In this document: positions 30,572 through 37,456 of the stretch, piece after piece
Layout: every line of letters starts with the position of its first letter
Numbering within the stretch: the first letter of the stretch is position 1
NCBI GenBank assembly: GCA_023657425.1
Contig: JAGTJW010000001.1
Span: 992,001-1,056,000, forward strand
Length of the DNA stretch: 64,000 bases
From: Ideonella sp. WA131b
GTDB lineage: Bacteria; Pseudomonadota; Gammaproteobacteria; Burkholderiales; Burkholderiaceae_C
Direction: 5' to 3'
Translations under genes and position numbers: made by a program
Notes under the pieces: model-generated
What the model was told of the DNA's origin: nothing
The model's input: the letters and a program-made list of their open reading frames with translations, nothing else
Database searches by the model: none

Positions 30572-31477
30572 TCACTGCGCAAAGAAGGCGCCCAGCTGCG
30601 CCGCCGTGGCCTCGGGCTGCTCTTCGGGCAGGTAGTGGCCGCAGTCGAGCGCCTCACCCTGCACGCGGCCGCGGCTGGCGGCGCGCCACAGCGCCATCGG
30701 GTCGAACAGGGCCTGCACGATGCCGCGGCCGCCCCACAGCACCAGCAGATCGCAGGCCAGCTTGTCGCCGGCGGCACGGCTGGCGCGGTCGAGTTCGAGA
30801 TCGCAGGTGAGCGCGGCGCGGTAGTCCTCGCACATGGCGTGCACGACCTCGGGCCGCTGGATGGCGCGTTCGTACTCGGCCAGCGCCGCCGGGTGCAGGT
30901 GCGCCAGCGAGGCGGCACCCCAGCCGCCAAGCTTGCGGTGCAGGTAGCGCACGGGGTCGGCGGCGATCATGCGCTCGGGTTCGGGCGCCGGCTGCGCCAG
31001 AAAGAACCAGTGGTAGTAGGCGCGGCCGAAGCGCCAGTCGGCGCCTTCGACCATGTCGAGCGTGGGCGCGATGTCGAGCACCGCGAGCTTCGTCACCGCC
31101 TCGGGTGCGTCGAGCGCCAGGCGGTGTGCGACACGGCCGCCGCGGTCGTGGCCCGCAACGGCAAAGCGCTCGTGGCCGAGCTGCCGCATCAGCGCCAGCA
31201 CATCGGCGGCCAGCGCGCGCTTGCCCATCTGCGTGTGCTGCGGCTCGTCGGGCGCGGCCTGGCTGTCGCCGTAGCCGCGCAGGTCGGGCAGCACGAGGCG
31301 GAAGTGCGGCGCAAGCTGCGGCACCACGCGGTGCCAGAGCAGGTGCGTCTGCGGGAAGCCGTGCAGCAGCAGCAGCGGCGGCGCGCCGACACGGCCGCCA
31401 ATGCGGCCGCGCAGGCGCCGGCCCTGGACAGGCAGGTCGAGCGGCTCGAAATCTTCGAAACCGGGGATGGGGCTCAT
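30572..31477 (-). CDS. Alpha/beta hydrolase, probable fluoroacetate (haloacetate) dehalogenase
   Basis: 301 residues from the ATG at 31475-31477. The hydrolase fold has HGFPQTHLLW (oxyanion) and PDLRGYGDS. The nucleophile is Asp111 in AGHDRGGR, with Arg112 and Arg115 as carboxylate-binding pair, Asp135 in LAVLDIAPT, the HWFF pair His156-Trp157, Tyr219 in CEDYR and the catalytic His281 in DCGHYLPEE. These correspond almost one-to-one to the residues of characterised fluoroacetate dehalogenase (Asp110, Arg111, Arg114, Asp134, His155, Trp156, Tyr219, His280). The His/Trp/Tyr trio is the fluoride pocket. The expected reaction is hydrolysis of fluoro- or chloroacetate to glycolate. Epoxide hydrolase is the main alternative. 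It is a single gene next to the repeat array. Confidence 0.85.
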   Translation of the reverse strand: MSPIPGFEDFEPLDLPVQGRRLRGRIGGRVGAPPLLLLHGFPQTHLLWHRVVPQLAPHFRLVLPDLRGYGDSQAAPDEPQHTQMGKRALAADVLALMRQLGHERFAVAGHDRGGRVAHRLALDAPEAVTKLAVLDIAPTLDMVEGADWRFGRAYYHWFFLAQPAPEPERMIAADPVRYLHRKLGGWGAASLAHLHPAALAEYERAIQRPEVVHAMCEDYRAALTCDLELDRASRAAGDKLACDLLVLWGGRGIVQALFDPMALWRAASRGRVQGEALDCGHYLPEEQPEATAAQLGAFFAQ

Positions 31478-31512
31478 GGCGGTCCTGTCACTCAGGTCGA
31501 TGGTCGGTGGGC

Positions 31513-32385
31513 TCAGTTTTGCGCCGGGCGGTCGGAGCGCGCAAAAGTCCACGACACGCCCAGGCCCACGGCCGTGCCGCGTGTCTTGCCCACGAGTGGG
31601 CTGCTCTCGTTGGCGGCGCCGCGCACGCTGTCGACTCGCGCAAAGCCAAACACCACCCAATCGCGGCCCAGGCGACGGCTGAGGTTGAACGACAAGCGCG
31701 TGGCCACCAGCCCGGCCTGGGCCTCGTAGGCCGGCCGCGTGGCGGTGGCGAAGGCGGGTGCGACGCCGTAGAAGGTGTCGGCCAGGCGCTCGTCGGCGAT
31801 CAGCAGGCCCAGGCTGCCACCGATGTCGAAGCCGGCGGCCCGCCGGCTCCACCGCAGCGAAGGCTCGAGCGCCATGCCGCGGTATTCAAAGCGGTTGCTG
31901 ACGTCGAACACGCCGCGCAGCGGCACCGCCACGCCCAGGTTGCCGCCAAAGGCCGGGCCCAGGCGCCAGCGCAGGCGCGGGCCGAACTCCACCAGCGTGC
32001 CGATGTTGGGCAGGCCGCGGCGGGCGTCGTTGTCGGACGCCGCAGAGCCAAAGCTGCCGGCAAAGCCGACGTCCAGTTCCATGCGCTCGGTACGGGCCGC
32101 GCGCACGCCCACGATGCCTTGTTCGGCACGCAGCACGCGGCCGCGGTACAGCAGGTAAGGCACCGCGATGGCGTTGCGGGTGCGCTGCCTCGCACCCGGG
32201 TAGGCCGGCGACTGCGCGCCGAAGGCGGCCAGACCTGCCTCCCACAGTGGCTGCGGCGGGCGGCCGTCGGCAGGGGTTTCGGGGCCGGGCTCGTCAGCCG
32301 GCTGGGCCAGCGCCGCCGTGGGCAGGCACAAGAGCCCGGCGCAGGCCAGGGCGCCGATCAGGGCGGTGAAGGCGGGTGTGTTCAT
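31513..32385 (-). CDS. MipA/OmpV family outer membrane protein
   Basis: 290 residues from the ATG at 32383-32385. A signal peptide (ALIGALACAGLLCLPTAALAQ) is followed by WEAGLAAFGAQSPAYPGARQ, the typical OmpV/MipA start, then alternating beta-strands and a C-terminal strand ending in WTFARSDRPAQN. MipA was described as a scaffold for murein synthesis; most members have no proven role. It is divergent from metX, and the metX promoter and riboswitch begin just past its start codon. Confidence 0.87.
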   Translation of the reverse strand: MNTPAFTALIGALACAGLLCLPTAALAQPADEPGPETPADGRPPQPLWEAGLAAFGAQSPAYPGARQRTRNAIAVPYLLYRGRVLRAEQGIVGVRAARTERMELDVGFAGSFGSAASDNDARRGLPNIGTLVEFGPRLRWRLGPAFGGNLGVAVPLRGVFDVSNRFEYRGMALEPSLRWSRRAAGFDIGGSLGLLIADERLADTFYGVAPAFATATRPAYEAQAGLVATRLSFNLSRRLGRDWVVFGFARVDSVRGAANESSPLVGKTRGTAVGLGVSWTFARSDRPAQN

Positions 32386-32409
32386 CGCAGGCCATGTTAG
32401 GGCCCTGGC

Positions 32410-32415
32410 TATACT
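32410..32415 (+). promoter_or_regulatory. Probable -10 element of the metX leader transcript
   Basis: TATACT at 32410-32415 lies nine bases before the first paired base of the riboswitch, so transcription starting about seven bases downstream would place the aptamer at the extreme 5' end. A good -35 hexamer is not visible at 16-18 bases upstream. Confidence 0.5.
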
Positions 32416-32423
32416 TTTGGCTT

Positions 32424-32478
32424 CAGCGCCGATTTGCTCCGGATTGCGGGCGCTTTCAACAAATGCGGCCAAAGCGGT
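32424..32478 (+). ncRNA. SAM-II (SAM-alpha) riboswitch upstream of metX
   Basis: The sequence matches the classical SAM-II H-type pseudoknot. Stem P1 pairs AGCGC (32425-32429) with GCGCT (32450-32454). The loop has the conserved GATTT (32431-32435) and ATTGC (32443-32447). A downstream AAATG (32461-32465) pairs back onto the ATTTG of the loop, making the pseudoknot, and a CCAAAG segment stands where the consensus has GCTAAA. SAM-II RNAs bind S-adenosylmethionine and shut off methionine-synthesis genes, usually metX or metA. A hairpin (AAGCGG 32472-32477 with CCGCTT 32483-32488) and the ribosome site of a short leader ORF follow directly. Confidence 0.85.
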
Positions 32479-32500
32479 ACCCCCGCTTCTGAGAAGGCTC

Positions 32501-32548
32501 ATGTCGCGCAGCGATGTGATGCCAGAACTACACAGGATGTCCGAATGA
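32501..32548 (+). CDS. Short leader ORF between the SAM-II riboswitch and metX
   Basis: Fifteen codons (MSRSDVMPELHRMSE) from the ATG at 32501 to the TGA at 32546-32548. A GAGAAGG ribosome site at 32491-32497 lies three bases before the ATG and only a few bases beyond the riboswitch hairpin, so this ORF, not metX, carries the ribosome site nearest the aptamer. It contains one internal Met-Pro-Glu and three methionines. metX follows at 62 bases with no strong ribosome site of its own. A regulatory role is inferred; the ORF could also be chance. Confidence 0.45.
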   Translation: MSRSDVMPELHRMSE

Positions 32549-32610
32549 GCAGCCTTGCGCTGATCGCCCGGGGTCCGTGTTGACGCGCGGCACCGGGTTT
32601 TCTCTTGGTC

Positions 32611-33753
32611 ATGGGTTCGGTCGGTTCCGTCACGCCACAGTCGATGCGTTTTGAAGAGCCGCTGCCGCTGCAGAGCGGCGCGGTGCTGCCGGCCTGCGAC
32701 CTGGCCTACGAGACCTACGGCACGCTCAACGCCACGCGCAGCAACGCCGTGCTGGTGTGCCATGCGCTCAACGCCAGCCACCACGTGGCCGGCAGCGCGC
32801 CCGACGGCAGCCTGGGCTGGTGGGACAACCTCGTCGGCCCGGGCAAGCCGCTGGACACGAACCGCTTCTTCGTCATCGGCATCAACAACCCGGGCTCGTG
32901 CTTCGGCAGCACCGGGCCGATGCACGCGAACCCGGCCACCGGGCGACCGTGGGGCGCCGATTTCCCGGTGGTCACGGTCGAGGACTGGGTCGAGGCGCAG
33001 GCCCGGCTGCTCAGCCGCCTGGGCATCGAGCAGCTCGCCGCCGTGATCGGCGGCAGCCTCGGCGGCATGCAGGCCCTGGCCTGGGCGCTGCGCCACCCGC
33101 AGCGCGTGCGCCACGTGGCGGTCATCGCCACCGCGCCCAACCTGTCGGCGCAGAACATCGCCTTCAACGAGGTCGCGCGCCGCGCCATCGTCACCGACCC
33201 CGATTTCCACGGCGGCCACTTCTACGGCCATGGCGTGGTGCCCGGCCGCGGACTGCGCGTGGCGCGCATGCTGGGGCACATCACCTACCTGTCGGACGAC
33301 GCCATGGAAGCGCGCTTCGGCCGCCGCCTGCAGGCCGGCGAGGCCGCGCCGCTGACCTACAGCACCCGCGACATCGAGTTCGCGGTCGAGAGCTACCTGC
33401 GCCACCAGGGCGACAAGTTCAGCACCTACTTCGACGCCAACACTTACCTGCTGATCACGCGCGCGCTCGACTACTTCGACCCGGCACGCGCACACGGCGG
33501 CAGCCTGAAGGCCGCGTTCGCCGCGGCGCGCGGCCTGCGCTTCCTGGTCGTGAGCTTCACCACCGACTGGCGCTTCGCGCCGGCGCGCAGCCGCGAGATC
33601 GTGAAAGCGCTGGTCGACAACGACATCGCCGTGAACTACGCCGAGATCGCCGCGCCACACGGGCACGACGCCTTCCTGCTGGACGACGCCCGCTACCACG
33701 CGGTGGTGCGGGCCTGGTTCGAGCGCATCGAGCCCGGGGGCTCCCATGTCTGA
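32611..33753 (+). CDS. metX: Homoserine O-acyltransferase MetX
   Basis: 380 residues from the ATG at 32611; a TTG two codons earlier is possible and an in-frame stop at 32581 excludes more. An alpha/beta hydrolase-fold acyltransferase of the first methionine-branch step: [14 protein letters not shown], the nucleophile Ser in [15 protein letters not shown], the Asp in [12 protein letters not shown] and His in [12 protein letters not shown]. Betaproteobacterial MetX proteins encoded with MetW are known to use succinyl-CoA and need MetW for activity, so this is probably the succinyltransferase form. It overlaps metW by eight bases and lies under the SAM-II riboswitch. Confidence 0.95.
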   Translation: MGSVGSVTPQSMRFEEPLPLQSGAVLPACDLAYETYGTLNATRSNAVLVCHALNASHHVAGSAPDGSLGWWDNLVGPGKPLDTNRFFVIGINNPGSCFGSTGPMHANPATGRPWGADFPVVTVEDWVEAQARLLSRLGIEQLAAVIGGSLGGMQALAWALRHPQRVRHVAVIATAPNLSAQNIAFNEVARRAIVTDPDFHGGHFYGHGVVPGRGLRVARMLGHITYLSDDAMEARFGRRLQAGEAAPLTYSTRDIEFAVESYLRHQGDKFSTYFDANTYLLITRALDYFDPARAHGGSLKAAFAAARGLRFLVVSFTTDWRFAPARSREIVKALVDNDIAVNYAEIAAPHGHDAFLLDDARYHAVVRAWFERIEPGGSHV

Positions 33754-34351
33754 ACGCAGCGATCTCGAAGTGATCGGCTCGCTGGTGCCTCACGGCAGCC
33801 GCGTGCTCGACCTGGGCTGCGGCGACGGCGCACTGCTGCAATGGCTGCAACGCGAAAAGGGCTGCAGCGGCTACGGCGTGGAGCTGGCCGATGCCAACGT
33901 GCTGCAGTGCGTGCAGCGTGGCGTCGACGTGGTGCAGCTCGACCTCGAGGAAGGCCTGGCGCTCTTCGACGACCAGAGCTTCGATGTCGTGCTGCAGATC
34001 GACACGCTGCAGGCCATCCGCCACACCGAGCGCATGCTGCGCGAGACGGCGCGGGTGGGCCGCATCGGCATCGTCGCCTTCCCGAACTTCGCGCACTGGC
34101 CCAATCGGCTGAAGGTGGCCGCCGGCCGCATGCCGGTGACACGCGCGCTGCCCTACGAGTGGCACGACACGCCGAACATCCGAGTCGGCACCTTCGCCGA
34201 CTTCGGCGTGCTGGCCCGCCGCCTGGGCCTGCACGTGACCGACGCCTTCGGCCTGCACGAGGGCCGGGTGCTGCGCCTGGCGCCCAACTGGCGCGCCAGC
34301 GTGGCGGTGTACCGCTTCGAGCAGGGCGCGCAGAGCCGGCACTTGCGCTAG
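33746..34351 (+). CDS. metW: Methionine biosynthesis protein MetW
   Basis: 201 residues. A small SAM-methyltransferase fold: [15 protein letters not shown] (motif I), [15 protein letters not shown], and [20 protein letters not shown], with [16 protein letters not shown] typical of MetW. MetW partners MetX in proteobacteria. Its start is inside the metX end. The TAG stop (34349-34351) is made from the TA target dinucleotide and the first G of the IS630 element that is inserted exactly here; the right-hand flank shows the uninterrupted gene also read TAG at this point. Confidence 0.94.
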   Translation: MSERSDLEVIGSLVPHGSRVLDLGCGDGALLQWLQREKGCSGYGVELADANVLQCVQRGVDVVQLDLEEGLALFDDQSFDVVLQIDTLQAIRHTERMLRETARVGRIGIVAFPNFAHWPNRLKVAAGRMPVTRALPYEWHDTPNIRVGTFADFGVLARRLGLHVTDAFGLHEGRVLRLAPNWRASVAVYRFEQGAQSRHLR

Positions 34352-35514
34352 TGTAGTGTTCGACTCTTGAAGGAACTTAATTGAGTTTTCCACCTCCAAT
34401 GCTCTACTTCGGTTTGCAATGGAGCGAAAAATTGCGAGTTGCCCCAGGGATAGAGTTGACGGATGAGCAAGAGGTCGAACTGACGAGGCTTGCGCGCTCC
34501 AAGCGCACCAGCGTCAGGCTGGCCCAGCGTGCACAGATCGTCCTGCTGGCCGCACAGGGCCTTCAGAACAAGGACATCGCCGAGCAACTGGGCGTAGGGC
34601 GCGTGCAGGTTGCTCGCTGGCGCGAGCGCTATCTGCAGTCCGGCCTTCCGGGGATTGAACAGGACCTGCCGCGCGGCGCCCCGCCCGTGAAGATGGACGT
34701 TGCCAAGTTGGTGGAGCTGACCACGCAGAGCACGCCCGTGGCTGCCACGCACTGGAGCACTCGCAAGATGGCTGCAGTGCTGAAGGTCAGCCCGAGCACG
34801 GTGATGCGCCACTGGCAGGCCAACGGCCTGAAGCCGCACTTGGTGCGCGGCTTCAAGGTGTCCCGCGACCCGAAGTTCGTCGAGAAGCTCGAAGACATCG
34901 TGGGCCTGTACATGTCCCCGCCCGAGCACGCGTTGGTGCTTTGCTGCGACGAGAAGAGCCAAGTACAGGCGCTGGACCGCACGCAGCCGGGCCTGCCGAT
35001 GAAGAAGGGGCGCGCGCAGACGATGACGCACGACTACAAGCGCAATGGCACAACCACGTTGTTCGCGGCGCTCAACGTGCTGGACGGCACCGTCATTGGC
35101 CAATGCCAACAGCGTCACACGCACGCAGAGTGGCTGAAGTTCCTGCGCAAGATCGATCGTGAAACGCCCAAGGACAAAACGCTGCACTTGATCGCCGACA
35201 ACTACGCCACGCACAAGCACCCTGCGGTGCAGGAATGGCTGGCCAAGCGCCCACGCTTCAACATGCATTTCACGCCGACCTCAGCGTCGTGGCTGAACAT
35301 GGTGGAGCGATTCTTCCGGGACATCACAGTCAATCGGCTGCGCCGTGGCGTGTTCACGAGCGTGCCCGAGTTGATCACTGCCATTGAAAAGTACGTCGCC
35401 CATCACAACACCAAACCAAAGCCGTTCATCTGGACCAAGAGCGCCGCCGACATCCTGCAGAAGGTAATTCGGGCCAATGCGCGCTTAAGTTCCAAACAGA
35501 ACGCAACACTACAC
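34351..35514 (+). mobile_element. IS630-family insertion sequence
   Basis: 1,164 bp bounded by inverted ends (left GTGTAGTGTTCGACTC; right, read inward on the minus strand, GTGTAGTGTTGCGTTC, with GGAACTTAA further in on both sides). A TA dinucleotide lies on each side (34349-34350 and 35515-35516), the two-base target duplication of IS630/Tc1-mariner elements. Rejoining the flanks gives CTAG, the preferred IS630 target, at the start of CTAGGAGCGTGG. One transposase gene fills the element. Confidence 0.93.
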
Positions 35515-35517
35515 TAG
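34381..35517 (+). CDS. IS630-family transposase
   Basis: 378 residues, apparently intact, with TTG at 34381 as first start and ATG at 34399 as an alternative. The N-terminal helix-turn-helix part contains SVRLAQRAQIVLLAAQGL and GVGRVQVARWRERYL. The DDE catalytic triad is visible as VLCCDEKSQVQALDR (Asp), LIADNYATHKHPAV (Asp) and TSASWLNMVERFF (Glu). The stop codon TAG uses the duplicated TA target plus the first flanking G, so it lies outside the element. Confidence 0.95.
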   Translation: MSFPPPMLYFGLQWSEKLRVAPGIELTDEQEVELTRLARSKRTSVRLAQRAQIVLLAAQGLQNKDIAEQLGVGRVQVARWRERYLQSGLPGIEQDLPRGAPPVKMDVAKLVELTTQSTPVAATHWSTRKMAAVLKVSPSTVMRHWQANGLKPHLVRGFKVSRDPKFVEKLEDIVGLYMSPPEHALVLCCDEKSQVQALDRTQPGLPMKKGRAQTMTHDYKRNGTTTLFAALNVLDGTVIGQCQQRHTHAEWLKFLRKIDRETPKDKTLHLIADNYATHKHPAVQEWLAKRPRFNMHFTPTSASWLNMVERFFRDITVNRLRRGVFTSVPELITAIEKYVAHHNTKPKPFIWTKSAADILQKVIRANARLSSKQNATLH

Positions 35518-35519
35518 GA

Positions 35520-35760
35520 GCGTGGAACTTCTCTCTGAAGCCACGCTGGCCGCGGAAGTTGTAGAAGTGCTCGCCGTGGCGGTAGAGGGCGGCGCCCAGC
35601 CGGTGCCCAGCCGGTGCCACAGCGGCGCCAGCGGGTGCGCCGCCAGCCCGGCCAACGGTGCCATGCCCAGGTTGAAGCGGTTGTGGCCCTCGCGCGCGCC
35701 CGACAGCCCGACGGCATCAGCGCCGTGAACAGAAACTCCATCACCCCGGGCGGGGTGTCG
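35520..35760 (-). pseudogene. Remnant of an MprF-type (DUF2156) C-terminal domain
   Basis: On the minus strand, in three different frames, one reads in order VMEFLFTALMP, HNRFNLGMAPLAGLAAHPLAPLWHRLG and ALYRHGEHFYNFRGQRGFREKF. Together these match the end of the lysylphosphatidylglycerol synthase domain of MprF, which aminoacylates phosphatidylglycerol. At least two frame changes within 200 bases and the loss of everything before and after show a dead fragment. The IS630 element lies immediately downstream of it. Confidence 0.7.
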
Positions 35761-35785
35761 GGCCGGTCGTCGCTCGGGCCGTCGC

Positions 35786-36019
35786 TCACTTCGTCGGATC
35801 GGCGGGCGGGGCCTTGCCGTCGGTCGCCGCGGCCGGCCTGGCATGCTTGGCCATCTTGGTGTGCTTCACCGTCTTGTGGGTCTTGACGGCGTGCTTCGCC
35901 GGGGCGGCCGCCGGTGCCCGGGCGGTGGCGGGCGGGCGCGCCTCGGCAGGGGCGGTGGCGGCAGCCGGCGCCTGGGCGAAGCTGAACATCGAGGCGGTGC
36001 CGAGCAGGGCAGCGGCCAC
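35786..36019 (-). CDS. Small Ala/Pro/Lys-rich exported protein, 5' end doubtful
   Basis: 77 residues from a GTG at 36017-36019. The reading frame shows TPTKTLVAAALLGTASMFSFAQ, a clear signal peptide, beginning upstream of that GTG (to about 36040), but there is no ATG in frame before it meets the kinase gene on the other strand. The mature part is low-complexity with HAVKTHKTVKHTKMAKHA. Function unknown; such small Ala/Lys/His-rich secreted proteins are common in this order. The missing start is discussed as a possible deletion junction. Confidence 0.5.
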   Translation of the reverse strand: MAAALLGTASMFSFAQAPAAATAPAEARPPATARAPAAAPAKHAVKTHKTVKHTKMAKHARPAAATDGKAPPADPTK

Positions 36020-36081
36020 CAGGGTCTTGGTCGGGGTCAGGTCCCCATTCGCTGCGCACCCGGCTGCTCGTCTACCTGGGC

Positions 36082-37404
36082 GTGGCCATCGCGCTGGTGG
36101 CTGCGGTCCAGGCCGGCGTGGCCTACCGCACCGCGCTGGCCGAGGCCGATGCCGTGTTCGATTACCACATGCAGCAGACCGCGCTGTCGCTGCGCGGCGG
36201 CCTGCCCTTCGAGCCCGACGCCGGGTTGGCTGAAGCACCCGAGCATGGCGACGAGAACTTCGACTTCGTGGTGCAGATCTGGGCCGCAGACGGCCAGTTG
36301 CTGTACCGCTCGGCCCAGCGCGCCGAGCTGCCCGACCGTGCCGTGCTCGGCTTCGCCACCGTGCAGGCGCGCGGCGGCACCTACCGCGTGTTCTCGGTGC
36401 AGACGCCGCGCCAGGTGATCCAGGTGGCGCAGGACATGGAAATCCGCCGCGAGATGGCGCGCACGCTGGCGCTGCGCACCGCCGCACCGGTGGCATGGCT
36501 GGTGCCGCAGCTGATGGCCGCGGCCTGGTGGGTGGTGGGCAGCTCGCTGGCCCCGCTGCAGCGCCTGCGCGCGCAGCTGGCCCAGCGGCGCGCCGACGAC
36601 CTGGCACCGGTGGGCGAAGGGCCGCTGCCCAGCGAGATCCGCCCGGTCGTGCACGAGCTGAACGGGCTTTTCGGCCGGCTGCAGCAGGCCTTCGAGGCGC
36701 AGAAGCGCTTCGTGGCCGATGCCGCGCACGAACTGCGCTCGCCGCTGGCGGCGCTGAAGCTGCAGGTGCAGGGCCTGGCTCGCGCGTCTGACGACGACAC
36801 ACGGCAGCGCGCCGTGCAGCGCCTGGACGCCGGCATCGAGCGCGCCAGTCATCTCGTCGCCCAGCTGCTGCTGGCCCGCCAGCAGGACGGCGCCCGGCCC
36901 GCGCCGCAGCCCGTGGTGCTGATGGACGTGCTGCGCCTGGCACTGGCCGACATGGCGCCGGCCGCACAGCAGCGGCGCATCGACCTCGGCCTGGTGCCGC
37001 CGGAAGCTCACCTGCAGGCCGCCGGCCCCCCGGCCGCCGACACGACGATCGCCGGCGACCCTGAGGCGCTGCGCGTGCTGATGCGCAACCTGCTCGACAA
37101 CGCCGTGAAGTACACACCCAGCGGCGGACGCGTCGACGTTGCGCTGCAGCGCCAGGACGCCATCTGGTGCCTGCGCGTGGAAGACAGCGGTCCCGGCATC
37201 GCCGACGCCGAGCGCGATCGGGTGTTCGACCGCTTCTACCGCGTGCCCGGCGCCGCGGCCAGCGGCAACGGCCTGGGGCTGGCCATCGCAAAGACCATTG
37301 CCGAGGCCCACGGCGGCACGCTGGCGCTCGGCCGCAGCGAGCGCCTGGGTGGGCTGCGCGCCGAGCTGCGCCTGCCGGCCGCGTCCGGCTTAAGCCCGAC
37401 CTAA
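36082..37404 (+). CDS. QseC-like sensor histidine kinase, N-terminus incomplete
   Basis: 440 residues from a GTG at 36082; the protein-like frame (SLRTRLLVYLG) starts earlier, at 36049, without a start codon. A first membrane helix (RLLVYLGVAIALVAAVQAG), a periplasmic domain (about 20-130), a second helix (VAWLVPQLMAAAWWVVG), HAMP-like region, H-box FVADAAHELRSPLAALKLQ, N-box LLDNAVKYTP, and G-boxes DSGPGIAD and GNGLGLAIAKTIAEAHGG. It resembles QseC/TctE kinases. The cognate OmpR-type regulator normally just upstream is missing. A DegP-type protease follows. Confidence 0.82.
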   Translation: MAIALVAAVQAGVAYRTALAEADAVFDYHMQQTALSLRGGLPFEPDAGLAEAPEHGDENFDFVVQIWAADGQLLYRSAQRAELPDRAVLGFATVQARGGTYRVFSVQTPRQVIQVAQDMEIRREMARTLALRTAAPVAWLVPQLMAAAWWVVGSSLAPLQRLRAQLAQRRADDLAPVGEGPLPSEIRPVVHELNGLFGRLQQAFEAQKRFVADAAHELRSPLAALKLQVQGLARASDDDTRQRAVQRLDAGIERASHLVAQLLLARQQDGARPAPQPVVLMDVLRLALADMAPAAQQRRIDLGLVPPEAHLQAAGPPAADTTIAGDPEALRVLMRNLLDNAVKYTPSGGRVDVALQRQDAIWCLRVEDSGPGIADAERDRVFDRFYRVPGAAASGNGLGLAIAKTIAEAHGGTLALGRSERLGGLRAELRLPAASGLSPT

Positions 37405-37456
37405 GGTCGACGGCGCAGAGTGAGCCCGTGCCGCCGGATGCGGCCGAGGAGCCACG

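Noticed and set aside
29876-31729. A long plus-strand ORF of 617 codons and two long minus-strand ORFs across the repeat arrays, all with heptad-like peptide repeats
   Set aside because: They exist only because 42-bp units keep every frame open; they lack ribosome sites and run antisense through the dehalogenase gene or into the R-M gene.
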